DNA from: DSNY01 sp016861185
Lineage (GTDB): Bacteria > Pseudomonadota > Gammaproteobacteria > Burkholderiales > Burkholderiaceae_F
Direction: 5' to 3'
NCBI GenBank assembly: GCA_030263275.1
Contig: SZOR01000042.1
Location: 1-30,965, forward strand
Length of the DNA stretch: 30,965 bases
The translations under genes were made by a program, and so were the position numbers. Below, piece after piece: positions 6,759 through 14,416 of this stretch. The number at the start of each line of letters is the position of its first letter. Positions within the stretch are counted from its first letter, which is position 1. A model generated the notes under the pieces. It saw only the letters and a list, made by a program, of their open reading frames with translations. It was not told the DNA's origin and ran no database searches.

Positions 6759-8219
6759 ATGACCGACCTGGCGCACGCGTCGGTGGCCGAGCTGTCGCGG
6801 CTGCTCGACGCGAAGAAGGTTTCGGCGGTCGAGCTGGCGCAGCTTTTCCTCGCGCGGATCGAGTCGCATCGCGCGCTGAACGCGTTCCTCGACGTGCGGC
6901 CGGGGGCCACGCTCGCGCAGGCGCGTGCGGCCGACGCGCGCCGCGCGAAAGGGGAAACCGGCGCGCTGCTCGGCGTGCCGATCGCGCACAAGGACATCTT
7001 CGTCACCAGGGAGTGGGCGAGCACGGCGTCGTCGAAGATCCTCGCAGGCTACATGAGCCCGTTCGACGCCACCGTCGTCGACAACCTGAAGCGCGCCGGC
7101 ATGGTGTGCCTGGGCAAGTTGAACTGCGACGAGTTCGCGATGGGCTCGTCCAACGAAAACAGCGCCTACGGCAATGTGCTCAATCCGTGGGACCCGACTG
7201 CGGTGCCGGGCGGTTCGTCCGGCGGCTCTTCAGCCGCGGTCGCCGCACGCATCGCACCGGTGGCCACCGCGACCGACACCGGCGGATCGATCCGCGAGCC
7301 CGCGGCGTTTTCCGGCGTGACCGGCACCAAGCCGACCTACGGGCGGCCGTCGCGCTGGGGGATGATCGCGTTCGCCTCGAGCCTCGACACCGCCGGACTG
7401 ATGACCTATTCGGCCGAGGATTGCGCGCTGGTGTTCAACGCGATGCTCGGTTTCGATCCGAAGGACTCGACCAGCCTCGATCGTCCGCGCGAGGACTACA
7501 CGCGCCATCTGAACGACGGCGTCAAGGGACTGAAGATCGGCGTGCCGAAGGAGTTCTTCGGCGCCGGGCTCGCCCCCGACGTCGAAGCCGCCGTGCGCGT
7601 CGCGCTCGCCGAATACGAAAAGCTCGGTGCGCGGCTCGTCGAGATCTCGCTGCCGAACGCCGAACTCGGCATCCCCGTGTACTACGTGATCGCGCCGGCG
7701 GAGGCGAGCTCCAACCTCGCGCGCTTCGACGGCGTGCGCTACGGCCACCGCGCGGCGACGTACGCGGACCTCGTCGACATGGTGAAGAAGTCGCGCGCCG
7801 AAGGCTTCGGCCCCGAGCCGAAGCGCCGCATCCTGATCGGCACCTACGTGCTCAGCCACGGCTATTACGACGCCTACTTCATCAAGGCGATGCAGGTGCG
7901 CCGGCTGATCGCCGAGGACTTCAAGCGCGCGTTCGCGCAGTGCGACGTGATTGCCGGCCCCGTGACGACCAGCGTGGCTTTCGGCTTCGGCGAAAAGGCG
8001 GCCGATCCGGTCGCGATGTACCTCGCCGACCTGTACACCGTGCCCGGTTCGCTCGCCGGCATTCCGAGCATGAGCATCCCGTGCGGGTTCGGCGCCAAGG
8101 GTCGCCCCGTCGGGCTGCAGCTCATGGCGAACCACTTCGAGGAAGCGAAGATGCTCGGCGTGGCGCACGCGTTCCAGCGCGCCACCGACTGGCATCGGCG
8201 CGTGCCGGCCGGCTGCTGA
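6759..8219 (+). CDS. gatA: Aspartyl/glutamyl-tRNA amidotransferase subunit A
   Basis: 486-residue amidase-signature enzyme that releases ammonia from glutamine and channels it to GatB. The Ser-cisSer-Lys triad is visible: K78 in AHKD, S153 in GGSSGGSS and S177 in TDTGGSIRE. Family segments LGVPIAHKDIF, GKLNCDEFAMGSSNENSA and GVTGTKPTYGRPSRWG are intact and length is normal. The residue after GGSIR is Glu180, where most GatA proteins that I know have Gln. This is near the active site and may be a lineage variant. The start has a good ribosome-binding site (GGGGAAG). The stop is followed six bases later by the TPR gene. Confidence 0.97.
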   Translation: MTDLAHASVAELSRLLDAKKVSAVELAQLFLARIESHRALNAFLDVRPGATLAQARAADARRAKGETGALLGVPIAHKDIFVTREWASTASSKILAGYMSPFDATVVDNLKRAGMVCLGKLNCDEFAMGSSNENSAYGNVLNPWDPTAVPGGSSGGSSAAVAARIAPVATATDTGGSIREPAAFSGVTGTKPTYGRPSRWGMIAFASSLDTAGLMTYSAEDCALVFNAMLGFDPKDSTSLDRPREDYTRHLNDGVKGLKIGVPKEFFGAGLAPDVEAAVRVALAEYEKLGARLVEISLPNAELGIPVYYVIAPAEASSNLARFDGVRYGHRAATYADLVDMVKKSRAEGFGPEPKRRILIGTYVLSHGYYDAYFIKAMQVRRLIAEDFKRAFAQCDVIAGPVTTSVAFGFGEKAADPVAMYLADLYTVPGSLAGIPSMSIPCGFGAKGRPVGLQLMANHFEEAKMLGVAHAFQRATDWHRRVPAGC

Positions 8220-8225
8220 ACGGCG

Positions 8226-9326
8226 ATGTCGACGCGACTGCTCGAACGCATCGAGCACGAACTGGCGGCGGCCCGGGATCCGGTCGAGCGCGTCCGGCTG
8301 CAGCAGGACCGCGCGGTCGCGCTGACGCGGCTCGGTCGCGTCGAGGAATCGCAGGCCGCGCTGGACCGCGCGCGCGCCGAGGCGCCCGCCGCCCTGCCCG
8401 ACTGGCTCGCGCTGCGCCACGACTACGTCGCGGCGATCCAGACGTATTTCGCGCGGCGCTTCGGCGACGCGCTGGCGCAGATGCGCGACGTGCTGGCGCG
8501 CGCGCTGAAGCTCGGGCACGCGCCGCTGGTCGGCGAATGCGAGTCGGCGCTGGCGATCTTCCTGCAGCGCGAAGGCGACGTGCGCGGGGCGGCGCGCCAC
8601 GCGCGCGCGGTGCTGGCCAACGCCGTGGCGACGGCCGAGTCGCGCTATCGCGCGGCGCTGGCGCTGGCGTCGCTGCTGCAGGACGCCAGCCAACACGACG
8701 AAGCCGCCCGGCTGTACGCCGAGGCGCGCGCCGCCGTCGAACGGATGGACGACGACATCGCGCTGGCGAGCCTGCTGCACCGGACGGCGTCGTTGCAGGC
8801 GGCGCACGTGCGGCAGGCTGCCGCACGCGGCGAACTGGACGAAGCGGCGCTGCGCCATGCGATCGGCGGACTGCAGAAGAGCATCGAGTTCGCGCAGACG
8901 CTCGGCGAGGCGCCCGGGCGCGTGCTCGACGAGTTGATGCTGGCGGAGATGTTCGTGCTGCAGAAGCGCTACGACGAAGCGCTCGCGCTGTACGAAGCGA
9001 ACCTGGCGCAGGCCGAGCGCGACGGGCGGCTGGTCGAGGTGACCGTCGCCCTGAGCGACCGCGCGATGTGCCTGTTGAAGACGGGGCGGGCGGAGGAGGC
9101 GCTCGCCGCCGCGCGCGCCGCGCAGGCGCGGCTGGACGACGCCACGCCGGCCGAGATCCGCGCGATCGTGCACGGCAACCTGGCGTCGATGCTGCAGGAA
9201 CTGGGGCGCGCGGACGAGGCGCGCGAGCACGCCGCGCTCGCGCGCATCGCGTGGGAGGCGACCGCGCACGAGCAGCGCGAGGCGCGCCGGCTGCTGGCCG
9301 ACGTCGCGACGGAGAACGGGCAATGA
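8226..9326 (+). CDS. TPR-repeat protein encoded between gatA and gatB
   Basis: 366 residues, almost all Ala/Arg/Leu/Glu-rich amphipathic helices with TPR-like pairs. Examples are residues about 23-50 (LQQDRAVALTRLGRVEESQA), 250-270 (AEMFVLQKRYDEALALYEA) and 275-355 (DRAMCLLKTGRAEEALAAA, NLASMLQELGRADEAREHA). There is no signal peptide, membrane segment or enzymatic motif, so a cytoplasmic protein-binding scaffold is likely. It starts six bases after gatA stops, and its stop overlaps the gatB start (ATGA), so it is translationally embedded in the amidotransferase operon. I do not recognise a named family. Base composition matches its neighbours, giving no sign of recent transfer. A role with GatCAB or a bound synthetase is speculation from position alone. 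Confidence 0.85.
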   Translation: MSTRLLERIEHELAAARDPVERVRLQQDRAVALTRLGRVEESQAALDRARAEAPAALPDWLALRHDYVAAIQTYFARRFGDALAQMRDVLARALKLGHAPLVGECESALAIFLQREGDVRGAARHARAVLANAVATAESRYRAALALASLLQDASQHDEAARLYAEARAAVERMDDDIALASLLHRTASLQAAHVRQAAARGELDEAALRHAIGGLQKSIEFAQTLGEAPGRVLDELMLAEMFVLQKRYDEALALYEANLAQAERDGRLVEVTVALSDRAMCLLKTGRAEEALAAARAAQARLDDATPAEIRAIVHGNLASMLQELGRADEAREHAALARIAWEATAHEQREARRLLADVATENGQ

Positions 9327-10777
9327 CGAAGTGGGAAGTGGTGATCGGGCTGGAAACGCACGCGCAGCTTTCCACCCGCAGCAAGATCTTTTCGGGCGCG
9401 GCCACCGCGTTCGGCGCCGCACCGAACACGCAGGCGTGCGCGATCGATCTGGCGCTGCCGGGCGTGCTGCCGGTGTTGAACAAAGGCGCGGTCGAACGCG
9501 CGATCAGGTTCGGGCTCGCGGTCGGCGCGACGATCGCGCAACGCAGCATCTTCGCGCGCAAGAATTACTTCTACCCCGACCTGCCGAAGGGCTACCAGAT
9601 CAGCCAGTACGAGATCCCGATCGTGCAGGGCGGCGCGCTGTCGTTCGTCGTCACGCCGAAGCAGGGCGAGCCGTACGTGAAGACCGTGAGGCTGACGCGC
9701 GCGCACCTCGAGGAGGACGCCGGCAAGTCCTTGCACGAGGACCATCACGGCATGAGCGGCATCGACCTGAACCGCGCCGGCACGCCGCTGCTGGAGATCG
9801 TCTCCGAGCCCGACCTGCGGTCGAGCGCCGAGGCGGTCGCCTACGCGAAGGCGCTGCACACGCTGGTCGTGTGGCTCGGCATCTGCGATGGCAACATGCA
9901 GGAAGGCAGCTTCCGCTGCGACGCCAACGTGTCGGTGCGGCCCGCGGGCGAAACGAAGTTCGGTACGCGCTGCGAGATCAAGAACCTCAACAGCTTCAAG
10001 TTCCTGCAGGCCGCGATCGACTACGAGGTGCGTCGGCAGATCGAGCTGATCGAGGACGGCGGCACAGTCGTGCAGGAGACGCGCCTGTACGATCCCGAAC
10101 GCGACGAAACCCGCAGCATGCGCAGCAAGGAAGAGGCGATGGACTACCGCTACTTCCCCGACCCGGATCTGCTGCCGCTCGAAGTTTCGCGCGAGTGGGT
10201 CGACGCGGTCGCACGCGAGATGCCCGAGCTGCCTGCCGCGATGCGCGACCGTTTCGTGCGCGACTACGGGCTGCCCGAATACGACGCGCAGACGCTGACC
10301 GCGAGCAAGTCGCTCGCCGCGTACTTCGAGGCGGTCGCGAATGCGGTGGCCGACAAGAAGGCGGCGTCGAACTGGGTGATGGGCGAGGTCTCTGCGGCGC
10401 TCAACGAGGCGGGGATCGGGATCGACGACGCACCGGTGTCGGCCGCGCAGCTCGCAGCGCTGATCAACCGCGTGCTCGACGGCACGATCAACAACAAGAC
10501 CGCGAAGGACGTCTTCGCCGCGCTGTGGCGGCGCGAGGCGGCGAGCGCCGACGAGATCATCGAGGCCCGGGGCTTGCGCCAGATCTCCGACGCGGGAGCG
10601 CTCGAAAGAGTGATCGACGAAGTTCTCGCCGCCAACGCCAAGTCGGTCGATGAGTTCCGCGCCGGCAAGGAAAAGGCCTTCAACGCGCTGGTCGGCCAGT
10701 GCATGCGCGCCACGAAAGGCAAGGCCAACCCGCAGCAGGTCAACGAGATCCTGCGGCGCAAGCTCGGCGCGGCCTAG
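9323..10777 (+). CDS. gatB: Aspartyl/glutamyl-tRNA amidotransferase subunit B
   Basis: 484-residue subunit that phosphorylates the mischarged aminoacyl-tRNA and transfers ammonia to it. The start ATG at 9323 overlaps the TPR gene stop and gives the family N-terminus KWEVVIGLETHAQLST. Kinase-domain motifs are present: KNYFYPDLPKGYQISQ, HLEEDAGKS, the GIDLNRAGTPLLEIVSEPD segment, and MQEGSFRCDANVSVR with the following EIKNLNSF. The helical and YqeY-like tail domains end with KGKANPQQVNEILRRKL. A much longer open frame in the same phase starts far upstream, but everything before 9323 is antisense-like shadow of gatA and the TPR gene. It is last gene of the operon, followed by a hairpin terminator. 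Confidence 0.97.
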   Translation: MTKWEVVIGLETHAQLSTRSKIFSGAATAFGAAPNTQACAIDLALPGVLPVLNKGAVERAIRFGLAVGATIAQRSIFARKNYFYPDLPKGYQISQYEIPIVQGGALSFVVTPKQGEPYVKTVRLTRAHLEEDAGKSLHEDHHGMSGIDLNRAGTPLLEIVSEPDLRSSAEAVAYAKALHTLVVWLGICDGNMQEGSFRCDANVSVRPAGETKFGTRCEIKNLNSFKFLQAAIDYEVRRQIELIEDGGTVVQETRLYDPERDETRSMRSKEEAMDYRYFPDPDLLPLEVSREWVDAVAREMPELPAAMRDRFVRDYGLPEYDAQTLTASKSLAAYFEAVANAVADKKAASNWVMGEVSAALNEAGIGIDDAPVSAAQLAALINRVLDGTINNKTAKDVFAALWRREAASADEIIEARGLRQISDAGALERVIDEVLAANAKSVDEFRAGKEKAFNALVGQCMRATKGKANPQQVNEILRRKLGAA

Positions 10778-10786
10778 CCCGGACGG

Positions 10787-10811
10787 AACGGCCCGGATCG
10801 CCCGGGCCGTT
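10787..10811. terminator. Bidirectional terminator between gatB and the lipoprotein gene
   Basis: A perfect 10-bp stem, AACGGCCCGG and CCGGGCCGTT, with a five-base loop. It lies 10 bases after gatB and 16 bases after the end of the convergent gene at 10827. There is only a short T stretch, but position and stem strength fit a shared terminator. Confidence 0.75.
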
Positions 10812-10826
10812 GCGCCTCCAATGGAT

Positions 10827-11990
10827 CTACGGTGCGGGCACCAGCGCGAAGTTCTGGGTCGCGTTGGCCGACGTGAGATCGATCGGCGCCGACTGGGTCA
10901 CGTAACCGGTCGCCGAAGCTTCCAGCGTGTACTTCGCAGCGCTCGCGGCCTGCGGCGCGAAGGTGAGCGGCAGCGGCGTCGCGTAGGTTGCGAACAGCGG
11001 CGCGGCCGTCGGCAGCGTCAACGTGTAGCCGCCCATCATGTCCGCATTGACGTGCGCGACCTCGACCTTGGGCAGCGAACCGACGGCCTGCAGCGCGCGC
11101 ACGCTCGGCAGGGCCGCCGCTGGCGTGACAGTGCCGCTGGCGGTGCGGGTGGCGGAAGCGGGCAGCGTGATCGGCGCAGCTGCCGTGCTGATGCGCGTCG
11201 ACGATTGCGGCGCAACCGGCACCGCGGCCACCACCGCCGTCGCGCGACCGGCCGCGGTGATCGCGACGTCGTATGAGGCCGCAGTCGCCGGATCGAGGAA
11301 AGCGAGCCTGAACGCGCCGGTCGCATCGGGCGTGGTCGCGCGCACGACGTTGCCGTTGCGCTGCGCGCTGACGACCACGCCGGTCAACGTCGGATCGACG
11401 TTGCCGACGATCTCGGCCACCGTGCGCGGCAGTACCGCGATCACCGGCTTCAGCCCGTAGGTGCCGTCGCCGCGAACGACGACCGAGCGGCACGCGTCGA
11501 AGTCGAGCACCAGATCGACGAGCTGGTCGGGCTGGACCGTGAACGGATGGATCAGCTTGATCCCGCTCTGCACGCCGCTCGGCGTGTCGAGCGGCTGCTC
11601 GACGCCGCCGACCGGAACGACCGAGTTGGCCGGCGCGCCGCCCCCGTTGGGCCGCAAGACCAGGCGCAGTTGCGTGTATTGCCCGGCGGGCAGCGGCGTC
11701 GTGCCCAGTTCCTCCAGCACGCCATTGGTCAGACCGAGCAGGTCGATCCGCTTGGCCGGGTTCAGCCGGATCTCGTGCCAGCCGCCGTCCATTTCGCCTG
11801 CGCTGTCGCTGCGATGGATCCGCACCCGCTCGACCGTGACATTGACCTGCTCGAAGCCGCACGCCGGCGCATCGGTCAACGCCACCCGCAGCGTTCCGCT
11901 GCCGCCCCCCGAATCGCCGCCGCCGCAGCCGATCAGGGCTGCACTCGCCGCGGCAAGCAAGGTCCATCGAAATACGGCTTTCCGGCTCAT
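10827..11990 (-). CDS. DUF4382-type lipoprotein of unknown function
   Basis: 387 residues from the ATG at 11990, chosen over an upstream ATG at 12056 because GGAGAG precedes it and a lipoprotein signal follows directly. The lipobox is LIGC with Cys22 as anchor, then a Gly/Ser-rich linker. Residues about 32-175 (TLRVALTDAP..., VNVTVERVRIHRS, LPAGQYTQLRLVL) match what I know of the DUF4382 beta domain, in which an acidic surface loop follows LTDAP. The C-terminal half consists of two beta-rich modules (GVVVSAQRNG..., KYTLEASATGYVTQSAPI), like carboxypeptidase-regulatory folds. It is probably exposed in the periplasm or on the outer membrane. The gene stands alone, convergent with gatB. The substrate or partner is unknown. 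Confidence 0.82.
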   Translation of the reverse strand: MSRKAVFRWTLLAAASAALIGCGGGDSGGGSGTLRVALTDAPACGFEQVNVTVERVRIHRSDSAGEMDGGWHEIRLNPAKRIDLLGLTNGVLEELGTTPLPAGQYTQLRLVLRPNGGGAPANSVVPVGGVEQPLDTPSGVQSGIKLIHPFTVQPDQLVDLVLDFDACRSVVVRGDGTYGLKPVIAVLPRTVAEIVGNVDPTLTGVVVSAQRNGNVVRATTPDATGAFRLAFLDPATAASYDVAITAAGRATAVVAAVPVAPQSSTRISTAAAPITLPASATRTASGTVTPAAALPSVRALQAVGSLPKVEVAHVNADMMGGYTLTLPTAAPLFATYATPLPLTFAPQAASAAKYTLEASATGYVTQSAPIDLTSANATQNFALVPAP

Positions 11991-12019
11991 CGTCGCTCTC
12001 CGTTCATGCACATACCATC

Positions 12020-12036
12020 GATGGGATATCGTCCCA
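12020..12036. promoter_or_regulatory. Dyad upstream of the DUF4382 lipoprotein gene
   Basis: ATGGGA and TCCCAT flank a five-base spacer (TATCG) 30-46 bases before the start codon, inside the region where the promoter should be. This is operator-like symmetry. No clear -35/-10 pair is seen. The sequence from 12037 to 12195 holds no gene; it has two weak hairpins (12116-12134 and 12168-12186), the latter possibly ending the upstream gene. Confidence 0.3.
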
Positions 12037-12167
12037 TTCAACGGTCGCGCGGACAACCGAGGATGACCTTAAAGGCGGGACGGCCGGGCCGAGCGGCACA
12101 AAGCGGGCGGAAGTGCGAGCGCTAGTAATCGCTCACGTGGCCGCGACCCGCGGCGGCCGGACGCGAC

Positions 12168-12186
12168 GGCGGCCTGCAAAGCCGCC
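12168..12186 (-). terminator. Weak hairpin after the DUF4124-type gene
   Basis: GGCGGC and GCCGCC separated by seven bases, located 10 bases beyond the stop of the minus-strand gene ending at 12196. There is no T run. It is a possible Rho-dependent or weak terminator. Confidence 0.35.
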
Positions 12187-12195
12187 GTACGAGAA

Positions 12196-12855
12196 CTACT
12201 GCTGCGCGGTCGGGCTGCGCTGCACGGGCATGGCACCGGCGCTGACGAGTTCGCGCCAGCGCTTGCGCTCGCCGTCGAAACGCTCGTTGATTCGCTGCAT
12301 CTCGGCGCGCGAGTCGGCGATGATCTTCTCCTCGCTGCGCATCAGCGCGGCGTTGCCTTCGAACGCGCGCTTGAGCTTGTCCGGCATCTCGCGCTTCGCG
12401 TAGAACTCGGCCTCGCTGTCGAGCTTCTTGCGTTCGCGCCTGTGCTCTTCCATCCGGCGGGTCGCACGCTCGATCAGCGCCTGCCGCGTGGCGAGCGCCC
12501 GCGCCCGCGCGTTCTCGATCTCTTCTTCGCTCGCGTAGGTTTCGAGCAGCGCGAGGTCCTTGCGCATCTGTGCGCGCTGTCGGTCGGCCTCTTCGCGCTG
12601 GCGCTTCTCCTCGGCGGCGCGCGCCGCCTTCTGCTCCGCGCTCAGGGGCGGCTCGATCACACGCCGCACCGACCCGTCCGAGCGCAATTCGCGGATCGCG
12701 CCGACGCACTCCGCGGGCGGGCGGTCGCCGCTGATCGTGCGGCCCTTGGCGTCGCTGCACACGAAAATGCTCTGCTGCGCCGATGCCGCGGCCGCCAGCG
12801 CGCCGAGCAGGACCGCCGCAGCGATTCGCACTGTGAGGGCCACCTCATGCGCCAT
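12196..12855 (-). CDS. DUF4124-type exported coiled-coil protein
   Basis: Up to 219 residues. A signal peptide ends in AAAASA before QQSIF. A short N-terminal domain (IFVCSDAKGRTISGDRPPAEC) has the pattern of DUF4124, with two cysteines that could form a disulfide. From about residue 72 to 175 it is a long charged helix (AEQKAARAAEEKRQREEADR and beyond), probably a coiled coil. The ATG at 12855 has GGAG five bases upstream and overlaps pyrE by 11 bases. A GTG at 12831 with GAGGTG upstream would give a cleaner signal peptide (MRIAAAVLLGALAAAASA), so the true start is uncertain. It is translationally coupled to pyrE; its function in the periplasm is unknown. Confidence 0.83.
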   Translation of the reverse strand: MAHEVALTVRIAAAVLLGALAAAASAQQSIFVCSDAKGRTISGDRPPAECVGAIRELRSDGSVRRVIEPPLSAEQKAARAAEEKRQREEADRQRAQMRKDLALLETYASEEEIENARARALATRQALIERATRRMEEHRRERKKLDSEAEFYAKREMPDKLKRAFEGNAALMRSEEKIIADSRAEMQRINERFDGERKRWRELVSAGAMPVQRSPTAQQ

Positions 12856-13522
12856 AGCGGCTCCGATACTCGAGCATCGCCGCGCGATAGGGCGCGACCC
12901 GCGCCGCCGCCGCCGCGCCGGAATCCACGAACGCGAGCAGATCGTCGAGGGTGGCGATCGCCAGCACCGGCATGCCGTACGCGGCTTCGACCTCCTGCAC
13001 CGCAGAGCGGGCGGACAGTGCGTGATCGGGGCCGGCGCGCTCCATCCGGTCGAGCGCGATCACCACGCCCGCCGGCGTGGCGCCTGCAGTCCGGATCAGT
13101 TCCACCGATTCGCGCACCGAAGTCCCCGCCGTGATCACGTCGTCGACGATCACAACGCGCCCGGCCAGCGGCGCGCCGACGACAACGCCCCCTTCGCCGT
13201 GATCCTTGGCCTCCTTGCGGTTGAACGCGAACGGCACGTCGGTGCCCAGTTCCGCCAGCGCGACCGCGGTGCTGGAGGCGAGCGTGATGCCCTTGTAGGC
13301 CGGACCAAACAGCATGTCGAACCGAACGCGGCCGGCCGTCTGCGCCGCGAGCAGCGTCCGTGCATAGAATCGCGCGAGTGCGCCGAGCAGCGAGCCGCGA
13401 TTGAACAGCCCCGCATTGAAGAAGTACGGCGACCTGCGCCCGGCCTTCGTGACGAACTCACCGAAGCGCAGCACGCCGCTCGCCAGCGCGAATTCGATGA
13501 ACTGCCGCTTGATCTGATCCAT
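12845..13522 (-). CDS. pyrE: Orotate phosphoribosyltransferase
   Basis: 225-residue cytoplasmic enzyme that joins orotate to PRPP to form OMP in pyrimidine synthesis. The ATG at 13522 gives the family N-terminus (MDQIKRQFIEFALASGVLRFGEF); the longer frame upstream runs into xthA antisense. Motifs seen are FGPAYKGITLA, FNRKEAKDHGEGG (mobile loop with catalytic Lys) and the PRPP-binding loop VVIVDDVITAGTSVRE. It is divergent from xthA. A candidate extended -10 promoter lies at 13565-13573. Confidence 0.97.
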   Translation of the reverse strand: MDQIKRQFIEFALASGVLRFGEFVTKAGRRSPYFFNAGLFNRGSLLGALARFYARTLLAAQTAGRVRFDMLFGPAYKGITLASSTAVALAELGTDVPFAFNRKEAKDHGEGGVVVGAPLAGRVVIVDDVITAGTSVRESVELIRTAGATPAGVVIALDRMERAGPDHALSARSAVQEVEAAYGMPVLAIATLDDLLAFVDSGAAAAARVAPYRAAMLEYRSRYGA

Positions 13523-13564
13523 CCGCCCCGATCGATTCGACGCCGCCCCCGCGAACAGGGCGGC

Positions 13565-13573
13565 AGTATCGCA
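13565..13573 (-). promoter_or_regulatory. Candidate extended -10 promoter of pyrE
   Basis: On the minus strand TGCGATACT matches the extended -10 pattern TGnTAnnnT in part (GATACT as the -10), about 43 bases before the pyrE start. No good -35 is present, as is common for extended -10 promoters. Confidence 0.35.
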
Positions 13574-13597
13574 GATGCGATGATTCGCCGACCCCAC

Positions 13598-13611
13598 GAT
13601 TCGCGCGAATC
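13598..13611. promoter_or_regulatory. Perfect 14-bp palindrome in the pyrE-xthA divergent region
   Basis: GATTCGCGCGAATC is exactly self-complementary. It sits upstream of the candidate pyrE promoter and about 27 bases before the xthA start, so it could be a dimeric-regulator operator acting on either gene. I do not recognise a known binding site. Confidence 0.35.
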
Positions 13612-13637
13612 CGCACGTCCGATCCACGGAGTCCCAC

Positions 13638-14414
13638 TTGATCCGCATCGCCACGCTCAACGTCAACGGAATCCGCTCCGCGGCGACCAAGGGCTTGTTC
13701 CGCTGGGTCCGCCGCGCCGATCCGGATGTGCTCTGCCTGCAGGAAGTCAAGGCGCACGAGCAGGACATCCCCGAGCGTTGCCGCTACCACGACGGCCTGC
13801 ACGGCATCTTCTATTGCGCCGAGAAGAAGGGCTACGCGGGCACGGCGCTGTATTCGAAGAAGCAGCCGAAGCGCGTGCAACTCGGTTTTGGCGTTACCGA
13901 GTTCGACGAAGAAGGCCGCTACATCGAGGCGGAGTTCGCGAATCTGACCGTGATCTCGGTGTACTTCCCGTCGGGTTCGAGTTCGCCGGAACGGCAGGCG
14001 TCGAAGTTCCGCTTCCTCGACGCCTTCATGCCGCATCTGGCCAAGCTGCGCGCGAGCGGACGCGAGATCGTCTTCTGCGGGGACGTGAACATCGCGCACA
14101 AGGAGATCGACCTGAAGAACTGGCGCAGCAACCAGAAGAACTCGGGTTTCCTGCCCGAGGAGCGGGCTTGGCTCACCGAGCTGTTCGATCGCCAAGGGTG
14201 GGTCGACGTGTTCCGCCGGCTCGACCCGCGTCCCGAGCAATACACGTGGTGGAGCAACCGCGGCCAGGCCTGGGCCAAGAACGTCGGCTGGCGGATCGAC
14301 TACCAAATCGCCACGCCCGGCCTGGCGGCGAAGGCGAAGAAGGTCGAGATCTACACGAAGCAGCGCTTCAGCGACCACGCGCCGCTGGTGATCGAGTACG
14401 CGGGGAGGCTGTAG
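13638..14414 (+). CDS. xthA: Exodeoxyribonuclease III
   Basis: 258-residue AP endonuclease / 3'-5' exonuclease of base-excision repair. It starts with TTG (MIRIATLNVNGIRSA), preceded by ACGGAG at seven bases. The exonuclease-endonuclease-phosphatase fold motifs are all there: LNVNGIRSA, LCLQEVKA (metal-binding Glu), YFPSGSS, FCGDVNIAHKEIDL (Asp/Asn pair), the WRIDYQIAT segment, and the C-terminal SDHAPLVIEY with the catalytic Asp-His. Length is normal. It stands alone, divergent from pyrE and convergent with the M48 peptidase, with a repeat-filled gap downstream. Confidence 0.96.
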   Translation: MIRIATLNVNGIRSAATKGLFRWVRRADPDVLCLQEVKAHEQDIPERCRYHDGLHGIFYCAEKKGYAGTALYSKKQPKRVQLGFGVTEFDEEGRYIEAEFANLTVISVYFPSGSSSPERQASKFRFLDAFMPHLAKLRASGREIVFCGDVNIAHKEIDLKNWRSNQKNSGFLPEERAWLTELFDRQGWVDVFRRLDPRPEQYTWWSNRGQAWAKNVGWRIDYQIATPGLAAKAKKVEIYTKQRFSDHAPLVIEYAGRL

Positions 14415-14416
14415 CT

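Noticed and set aside
6731..9322. Long plus-strand frame in phase with gatB
   Set aside because: Before 9323 the translation is low-complexity Arg/Ala shadow of gatA and the TPR gene; GatB homology begins at 9323.
12116..12134. GAGCG...CGCTC hairpin as a terminator
   Set aside because: Five-base stem with eight-base loop and no T run; it lies 126 bases upstream of the lipoprotein gene and is too weak to call.
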